A DNA stretch of 64,000 bases. It comes from Erodium maritimum (taxonomy: Eukaryota > Streptophyta > Magnoliopsida > Geraniales > Geraniaceae). Shown here piece after piece: positions 57,366 through 64,000 of this stretch (positions are counted from its first letter, which is position 1; every line of letters begins with the position of its first letter). The position numbers and the translations under genes are program-made. The notes under the pieces are model-generated. The model made no database searches. It was given only the letters and a program-made list of their open reading frames with translations, and had not been told where the DNA came from. The DNA is taken from NCBI GenBank assembly GCA_963921825.1, contig OY997592.1, positions 18,975,432-19,039,431 on the forward strand. The letters run 5' to 3'.

Positions 57366-57992
57366 GGATTCAGAAAAGTGGTTCTTGATCGATGGGAGTT
57401 TGCGAACGATTGTTTCAAGAAGGGCGAGAAGCGCCTCCTGTGCGACATACATCGCCGTAAGATCTCGACTCCGGCGATTCCAATTATATCTCCATCGAAT
57501 TCAGGGGAGGAGCAGGTAGTCTCTTTGAACTCGTCGCCGTTGATGGCGGCGGTTACGTGTAGCGGCGGACAAGCGGAGCTGATTGACGAGAACGAGAGGT
57601 TGAGAAAAGAGAACGCTCTGCTGCACAAAGAATTGACTCAGATGAAGAGTCTGTGCAACAGCATATTCATTTTGATGTCGGGATACGCTGTCGATCGGCC
57701 GGAGAACGGGGTCCAGGCAGCGAGAGCGCTCGATCTGCTGCCTATGAAGCGGTTTCACTCCGGCGAAGAGGCGGAGGAAGAGACGAGCCCGAGGCTGTTT
57801 GGCATGCCTATAGGCCTGAAGCGGGCGAGGGAGGATGATGACGTTGCGGCGGTGAACGAGACGGAGGTTTTTCAGCACAAGGAACAGAGGGGCTCTGAAC
57901 CGTTGGATTACCAGAACGGTGGTGGCGGCGATAACGAGAAAGCGTCGTGGCTGAAGCAGTGCCACCGACCAAATCAGAAGGTGTGTAACTAA
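57366..57992 (+). CDS. HSFB2: Heat-stress transcription factor B2-like, exon 2
   Basis: Residues 82-289. It finishes the DNA-binding domain (GFRKVVLDRWEFANDCFKKG, then RLLCDIHRRK). The oligomerisation region HR-A/B is at about 151-189 (ENERLRKENALLHKELTQMK), without the insert of class A. RLFGMPIGLKRARE (224-237) carries the class-B LFGV-type repression motif, here LFGM, next to a basic nuclear-localisation patch. There is no acidic activation motif, so a repressor or co-regulator role in the heat response is expected. The length (289 residues) is normal for the class. Stop TAA at 57,990-57,992. No lesion was seen. Confidence 0.95.
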   Translation, partial: GFRKVVLDRWEFANDCFKKGEKRLLCDIHRRKISTPAIPIISPSNSGEEQVVSLNSSPLMAAVTCSGGQAELIDENERLRKENALLHKELTQMKSLCNSIFILMSGYAVDRPENGVQAARALDLLPMKRFHSGEEAEEETSPRLFGMPIGLKRAREDDDVAAVNETEVFQHKEQRGSEPLDYQNGGGGDNEKASWLKQCHRPNQKVCN

Positions 57993-60190
57993 TAGATCGG
58001 TTGGTTTACGTAGACGCTGATGGACGGTACAGAATCGACGCCGTACCGGAGCCGGTAGAGGTAGCTAGGGTCACGTGACGTGAACGAGGCCACGTGAAAA
58101 GAACCATTTTTCTTTGAGTGGGACCCAGGTTTCAGGAAGTTTCTTCAGAAGGATACCTTTTTCCAAACTTCTCTAGAAAAGAGATATTGGTTAATTCGCA
58201 TTTTGTAATTATGTTTGTTGTGGGATCTAACAGCTGATTCTCCACAAACCTAGAGGACACATGTTTTGACTGTAAACTAATTACCCTTTGCCCCTATAGG
58301 TGACTTAAAGGTCATCTATGATATATGATAAAACTGTTAAAGGATTTTAAAAAATATCTTGAAATAATAATACAGTAAAAAACGCAAAGCACAACCCCTA
58401 ATAGGTAGGGCATTGGGTGCTTAACCACCCAATTGACTATTTTAGGAAATCAATCCGAAATTATCCGTTTGATATATCTTGAAACCAATTCTAACTCAAA
58501 AAACAATTCTTTACAATAAAAACAATCCATTATTGACCGGTTGGTTAATAATTTTAACCAACTAACCATTAAATTGTATGTGGTTCTAACATATAACCTC
58601 ATCCACACATAAATAATACGTATAACATAAAATCTAACATAAATATAACAAACAAAGCATATCATTAGTAAATCACATATACTTAACGAAAAAAGCTAAC
58701 CGAAATCTAACAAGCAAATTAAAACAAAATTATCTATATTTACTTAACCGTTTGCAATAATATACCATCAAACAATCGTACACCTAAATCTATTATGCAA
58801 TCTGAAAATCCTACATAGGAAAAATAGTCCGTACCTTAACTTTGGTCGCTTCAATCACTACGACGAACGAGATTCATCTTTAACAGAGATATTTGGGTAA
58901 GAGAAGAAGAAGATGTGGCATGAGAGCAAAAGGAGATGAGATGGAGTGAGAGGTGGTAGTTAGCTAGGGTTTTGAGTATGCGTTCCGAATGAGTGGAAGA
59001 GAACACATCTCTTGGTGAATAAATAGATAAAAGAGGATAAGAGACACTTGGTCTCAACTTCACCACATGGTCTCTAAGCAATCACTTCAGTGTATGAAAT
59101 AGACGGTGTGGATCTTTCTTTGATCATATAGACGTGAGTCATTGATTTTTCAATGGACGGTCGGATCGTGTTCTATGTTGGTAATTCGTGTGATGCAGAA
59201 GAGTGTTCATGGGTCATTCATCTATATCAGATCAGTGGCTATTATGAAGCCACATGTATATGATGAACAGTACCGGTTTGATTGGTTAACCGATGGCTTG
59301 GCGTTTTAAGAACCGACAACCAACCGTTGACCTTTCGGTTCAATTGTCTCTTCACCGAAAATATTGTCGGTGATCCCGGTTTCAGGTTCTCCGGTGCGGC
59401 TTCCAGTTGGTGGTGATTGGTTTTAGGGGTTTCGATTTTTTCCCACCCCTAACAGGCAAGGTAACATAACTAAATTTAATAATAGGAAAATGATAAACGG
59501 AAGAGAAAGAGGTTGAGAAAGAGAATCAATCGATGACACCACTCATAAACTAAGAGACGGAGCGCGTCATTTTACTTGAATCAATGTAAACGTCTCAAAT
59601 TGGATTTTTCGCAGATTGATAGACGGCTCAAGATTTTGTGTTATCCAAAGAAAACTTAAACCCTAAAAGATTAAGACGCTATCAAAATATGTCTAATAAA
59701 TGCATCTTACAAATAGAAGGCTAAAAAGAGATGAACAAAACAAGAGACGAAGAGAAAAATCATTAAAAACCCAATCACTAGAGAACCAAAGACTATACAT
59801 GTCAAGCCAATCCACAAGTTATGAGAAGGTGAGAGATATTATTAATGTATCTACCCACACATAAGACACATCCAAATATTCATTTAGATTGAAAAACCTC
59901 TTATCATCAAAAAGATTTATTAGGGATGACTTCAAGAGCGACAAGGCAAGCAAAAGATTGGAACTTGGGCGGAACAACACTTGTCCGAAATGTAGAAGCC
60001 TATAATACCGAGTCCAACCCGTTAGCACTAAAAAAGACGTCAAAATCTCTTGAATTCGAGAAACGATAAGAATCCAGAAACCAGGACACCCTATCTTGAT
60101 TGAATAAGTCGAGAGCAACGTCCAAGAGAAAGGTACAAAGACCTTCCAAGAAAATGAGCTCTATGTCTAGAAGATGATGACGAAAAGTGA
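57993..60190. other. HSF 3' flank and AT-rich intergenic sequence
   Basis: 58,130-58,190 has several GAA/TTC half-sites (GGAAGTTTCTTCAGAAGG) downstream of the stop. 58,400-59,450 contains repeated AACCGGTTGG-like motifs and ends TTTTTTCCCACCCCTA, which hints at a hAT-type non-autonomous element, but no matching left end was found. No gene was recognised to 60,190. Confidence 0.4.
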
Positions 60191-60199
60191 TATTTCAAC

Positions 60200-60572
60200 C
60201 AAATGCCTACCTTACAGTGAATAAATAATAGACCTTACTTCACTAAAGATCTATAAAGGAGAGGAAACAAAGTTGAAAGAGAAACATCCGTGAGCAAGGT
60301 ATCCTCCAAAAACAGATGAAACAGTCAGACTCTAACGAGAATCTTGAGCCAATTGAGTAATATGTCGAAGAACCAAAGTAGAGGAGCGATGAGTGAGCGA
60401 AAGACAAGAGAGATTTCACTCGGGACTGTTCCAACTGGGACGGACACACAACACCCTCCTTCATAAAGAATTCCATTTTATGGCAAACTACCACCACCAC
60501 TTAAAGAGCAAGCTTTTGTTAAACACCTCCAAACTTCGAATACCAAGACCCCTTGCGAACTTAGACCGACAC
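60200..60572 (-). pseudogene. LINE RT C-terminal fragment
   Basis: The minus strand reads GLGIRSLEVFNKSLLFKWWW (about 60,510-60,570), then a damaged FAIKWNSL and RRVLCV block. A region near 60,300 (EDTLLTDVSLSTLFPLLYRS) matches the typical LINE stretch between RT and zf-RVT. Several stops. Independent of the large LINE. Confidence 0.7.
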
Positions 60573-60950
60573 TGTTGGACTTAAATACGTCCAAGCCCAT
60601 CAAGTGGCCCAAGTGATGGTTTGAATTAGGGTAATTAATATTGGTTAATTAGGTAATACCTATTATATCCCTAATGGTGGGTATATAAGGATAAAACCCT
60701 AGGTTTGGTCCTCTCTCTACCTATTAAGATAGTTTTCTACACCATCTCTGAAAGCTAATCAAGCCGCCTAAGGAGGGTCAAGAGGGAGAAACCGAATCCG
60801 TCAATCAAGTTCTATTTCTGCTGTTCTAATGGATCAAGGTATGTTTTCTGATCAATTACATTTGTGAAATTCATATGATTCAAAGATCTGGGTTTTTATG
60901 AATCATGTTTATGTGTAATTGCATGATTGTTATGTTAATGAAAAGAAACA
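60573..60950 (+). mobile_element. Orphan LTR with primer site, copia-like
   Basis: 378 bp from TGTTGGACTTAAATACG to GAAAAGAAACA, with TATATAAGG near 60,680 as a possible TATA box, followed by TGTGGTATCAGAGCC (primer site 60,953-60,965). No second LTR lies in the window. It sits at the end of the LINE fragment. Confidence 0.75.
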
Positions 60951-60965
60951 TGTGGTATCAGAGCC

Positions 60966-61247
60966 TAGGTTTTTGAAAATGTGAAATTATGTAATGAGCC
61001 CCACAATTTACAAGAAAACCTCCTCAGTCCTCTCTCTTTTTTCTGAAAACCTGGCTTTTTCTCCGTTCATATTTCATATTTCATATATTTGTGTTTACTT
61101 GTTCCGAAATTACAGTTTCATGCTGGTAGTTAGGGGTGTGATTGACTATTTTATGTACCCAACCTACAATTAATCATATAAACAGGGTAATTTCATATGA
61201 AAAAAATATTATAAAACAATATTTACCGTTTCCTTGTGAAACAAGTG
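60966..61247. other. Remnant downstream of the orphan LTR
   Basis: T-rich; no frame or known motif. May be the copia leader or unrelated DNA. Confidence 0.4.
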
Positions 61248-61522
61248 TGTTGTTTGGTGGCCATTACCATTCATGACAAACATGACAGGATCTTGCTCCT
61301 GTTCTACTGAAAATGAAACTCTTTATTGGTGACTGAAGAAGAAGTACTGAAGTAAGAGCCCCCTTCCTCTCAACTCACTCACTAGACTACACAGCCAAGT
61401 CACCCTCCCTATCTTTACAAGTGATTTCACAATTCAATGCTTCTACTCATACTCAGACATTCATATTTATACACACTCCATGTGCTGACGTGGACGCTAA
61501 CAACCTGACAGTTGGCCTAACA
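61248..61522 (-). repeat. 3' LTR of a deleted gypsy element
   Basis: 275 bp. The minus strand reads TGTTAGGCCAACTG at 61,522 and CACCAAACAACA at 61,248, with GTATAAATATG inside. It is preceded (minus direction) by a CCGAGAGAGAGAGA purine tract. Confidence 0.8.
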
Positions 61523-62260
61523 GACTAAGTGTATTCTATTTCATGAGAATATCTCTCTCTCTCGGAAAAAGGCTTGTCCTCAAGCCTCGACATCAAAGCT
61601 CTACCCGAGTTTCTTGCTCGGAGTTGACCACATCCTTCCCTGTCCCGTTTTTTGGCAATGACTCCGACCCTTGGCCCCAACTCCTAAACTACCACGACGT
61701 CCCATGTCTGTTTCTCCTATCAAGCCCTGGTCGGGTAGAAATAGGTAGCGACTGCAGAAGTCCTGGATAGGCTACAATCTCTGTTTCACACCTTAAGCGA
61801 GCAGAGCAGCTTGCTACGAATTGCTGACCATTCCTTTGGAGCATAGGCCATCACAAATGCATTTGGATCCTTTTAAATGTAGCTCTATTTCCAGACTGTC
61901 AACCTAGATCTGAATCATAGAGTGCATGCATGATTTGTTGCCTGACATTGTGCGAAGCTCCAAGGTATACTTTGTCATTGTATAAGATCATTCCCTGTTT
62001 CCATCCATACCCAGGTAAGCTTTGTGGAGCAACACTCAACTGGTTAACCAACCCCTCTACTTTGGTATCTCCTTATTACCTCTTAGATCCAGAGAGACAT
62101 ATGAACCGGCGTGACAGGGCATCCGCAACACGGTTTGCAGCTCCGGTTTTGAACCCAATACGATAAGATAGGCCCAACATTTTTTATAACCACTTTTGTT
62201 GGAACTTCATCCAACCCTCTAATGCACCACCTAAACTTTTCCATCTGTTCCGATTGTCCT
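61523..62260 (-). pseudogene. Deleted gypsy pol: RNase H end and integrase zinc region
   Basis: The minus strand has QQKWL, then GAANRVADALSRRF (end of RNase H, about 62,090-62,140), NVRQQIMHALYDSDLG, GNRATFKRIQMHL and QQFVASCSARLRCETEIVAY (integrase zinc region, about 61,780-61,930). After AYPGLLQSLPI the sequence passes almost directly to the element end, so the integrase catalytic core is deleted. Confidence 0.75.
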
Positions 62261-63595
62261 AAATATTGGCTACTGCCTCTTCACATTTCCAACTATTCCC
62301 CAACATTAAATTCTCCATACCCACATACTTGCAATCAGCTGCTCTCTATCTCTCACATAATCCTCACAAGACCGTGGACTGGAATGAGGTGAATCTTGCC
62401 TGCTGTGAATGAAGTTTTAACTGACACTCAATCCTCATACCTCATTTCCAAACATTCCTTTCATACTTGGCTTGTCTCTAACAAGCACCAAACAATTGCA
62501 TCCACAAACTCTTGACCCAACTCCTAGAAGCTGTTTGTTCAGAAGCTTGGAATGAGAAACTTAAAAGGGTCATGGGTGATGAGACAAAGGAGGTATATCC
62601 TTGTTTTGTGACCCTGACCCAACAATTAAGGGTGACATAATTTAGATATACATGGAGATAAGGCATAAAGCCCGAGATATCTCAGCGACATACTTAAACA
62701 GTACTAGCAAAACCTTTGTTCAACCTAATTGGACTAACAACATTTAGGAGGCTGACCTGAAAGAAACACTAAACATAAAAAGTTTAATTTACCAACTAAT
62801 GTTTCATACTCATAACCCAGACAATGTCAAATGTCATACTAGGACTGAAATAAGATTCATGCTCCAGTGTATGAATGATGTAGCGTAATATATCAACTCA
62901 TGCTTAAACAGGGAGATAAAATCACACTGGATTGAAAAGCCGTAACCATAATCAAACTACTTGCACAGCATATACAACCTAAGCAGCATAATGCTTTCCA
63001 AACATTCTTGTCAGGTAATTATTAATACAAATGGAAAAAATCAAGACTGAGCAGTTTAAACCAGAAATAAAGTCAGGGTATCAGAAGAAAGCAGCATAAA
63101 CAGTAGAAGACTTGCAAAACACATTATCGTTCATCTTAATGGAAAAATCCTTATACTTCGTGTTCTAACACAAAATAAATTAAGAGTCTAAAAGTTGGAT
63201 GACATCTTAGTCTCAAATGGACTTTCATAACCATAAAATTTACTGAATAAAAAAAATATTGCATCAAAGTGACAGAATCCACTGAATGCCATTTGTCAAC
63301 ATTTTAATGATCATATATAAATGTGAAAGACAGATCAATGTTGATTATTAGTAGCACTAATGGTTTAAAACAAAATGAGAATACAACTGGGGTGTGAAAT
63401 GTCACTGTGTGTATTGGCTCACAGCACAGCAACTGAAAAAAAAACTCTTCGACTGCTTAACCCTTTTGCAATATTATTGCTAGTACCAGTAAGAGAAACC
63501 AATTGGCCCCATCGGGCACTTCCAGCATAAAGTTCTTTCCAGAGAGCCATTTAGACACCCGAGGTATTTCAGAAAAGAGTCGACATAGATAAATG
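62261..63595. other. Unassigned, including 3' flank of the right-edge gene
   Basis: No long frame or known motif. The part just left of 63,596 would be the 3' untranslated region of the minus-strand gene. Confidence 0.4.
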
Positions 63596-63743
63596 TTAAT
63601 CAGTAACCACAGCAACGCCAGTCTTAATAATTTGACAAGTCGGTACCATGAACTTCTCCAAGATGCTATTGCTTAAAGAATGTCGCAGCTTGTACTTCTT
63701 TTCTCCATTGTCGTGCCTTTGCAAGTTAAATGTAATCATCAGC
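63596..63743 (-). CDS. Last exon of an unidentified minus-strand gene
   Basis: 148 bp: an acceptor (TCTCTTTTTAG) then one base of a split codon, 48 codons and TAA. The peptide starts LMITFNLQRHDNGEKKYKLR and ends IIKTGVAVVTD. It has no stops, a plausible lysine-rich composition and a consensus GTAAGT donor upstream at 63,996. I do not recognise the protein. The rest of the gene lies beyond the window. Confidence 0.5.
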
Positions 63744-63996
63744 CTAAAAAGAGAAGCCTTTTTCTTTTATCAACAAAGCAGGAAATCCTAATCTAGCTTA
63801 GTCTAAGCTAACCCCCACACCCACCTGTTCCCAAGCAGGTGTGCCCCCATTGGGGTTCAAACCTTTGACCTCAAGAAGGTGAGAGAGCTAACGGACCGAC
63901 AGTCCAACCCCAGGCATAAAAAGAGACTAGTATCATTCATCCACAAAAATCCTTAAGTTCCAGAACTATTTAGTCACTGTCAGCATCATCACTTAC
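63744..63996 (-). other. Terminal intron of the right-edge gene
   Basis: Donor GTAAGT at 63,996-63,991 and acceptor AG at 63,745-63,744 on the minus strand, 253 bp. Without the SINE and one copy of its duplication it would be 81 bp, a usual plant intron size. Confidence 0.5.
63755..63916 (-). mobile_element. tRNA-derived SINE in an intron
   Basis: 162 bp flanked by TAAAAAGAGA at 63,745-63,754 and 63,917-63,926. On the minus strand it begins TGCCTGGGGTTGGACTG, has an A-box-like CCGTTAGCTCTC and a B box GGTTTGAACCCC with normal spacing, and ends TTGATAAAAGAAAAAGGC. The two boxes form an internal RNA polymerase III promoter. It moved by LINE machinery. A functional tRNA is excluded because the cloverleaf is not complete and a tail follows. 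Confidence 0.82.
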
Positions 63997-64000
63997 GAAA

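Noticed and set aside
57501-57965. 154-codon minus-strand frame opposite HSF exon 2
   Set aside because: Antisense shadow of the real, domain-containing exon.
58408-59451. Possible hAT-type non-autonomous element
   Set aside because: The right end (CCCACCCCTA) is suggestive, but no matching left inverted repeat or 8-bp duplication was found.
63830-63905. tRNA gene
   Set aside because: A and B boxes are present but the cloverleaf is incomplete, and the flanking 10-bp duplication and tail identify a SINE.

Overview
The window is nuclear DNA of a flowering plant, probably a eudicot. It has a spliced plant class-B heat-stress factor gene, a plant steroid 5-beta-reductase-family pseudogene, and plant-type transposable elements (Tekay-like Ty3/gypsy chromovirus, Ty1/copia, L1-type LINEs, PIF/Harbinger, a Mutator-type MITE, a tRNA-derived SINE). 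By my reading more than four fifths of it is transposon-derived, and most elements are broken. The species cannot be told from the sequence.

Layout. 1-16,020: the end of an Athila/Tat-like gypsy element carries a Tekay-like solo LTR (67-14,407, target duplication GAGGT). That LTR is split by a full-length member of the same family in opposite orientation (1,462-13,149, target duplication CGTGG). 16,050-18,204: an RRM-domain pseudogene with an L1-type tail on the minus strand. 18,666-19,155: a Mutator-type MITE with a 9-bp duplication. 21,336-22,422: a PRISE/VEP1-like reductase pseudogene. 23,404-51,180: one L1-type LINE on the minus strand, cut into pieces by a copia element (24,715-33,537, CATAT), a gypsy solo LTR (34,980-37,790, TAAGG), a second copia element (37,815-47,442) and a poly(A)-tailed insertion (48,408-50,618). 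The second copia element itself holds a Tekay-like LTR (38,639-41,527) and a copia-type solo LTR (42,444-44,131, CAACA). 52,526-54,760: a LINE derivative with ORF1 but no reverse transcriptase.

54,977-56,915 is a nearly intact PIF/Harbinger transposon (TAA duplication) whose end lies 128 bp before the ATG of the one clearly intact gene, an HsfB2-type factor (57,044-57,992, two exons). A perfect heat-shock element sits between them. 58,000-62,300 holds LINE, copia and gypsy remnants. At the right edge the last exon of an unidentified minus-strand gene is visible (63,596-63,743); its final intron carries a 162-bp SINE flanked by a 10-bp duplication.

Function. Only the HSF gene and the right-edge gene look functional. 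No new multi-gene system was found. The interest lies in the datable nesting order, how elements sit next to host regulatory and splice signals, and unusual repeat structures inside the elements. Insertion boundaries were set by matching TG/CA or TIR ends to target duplications. Domain names come from motifs read by eye, not from database searches.
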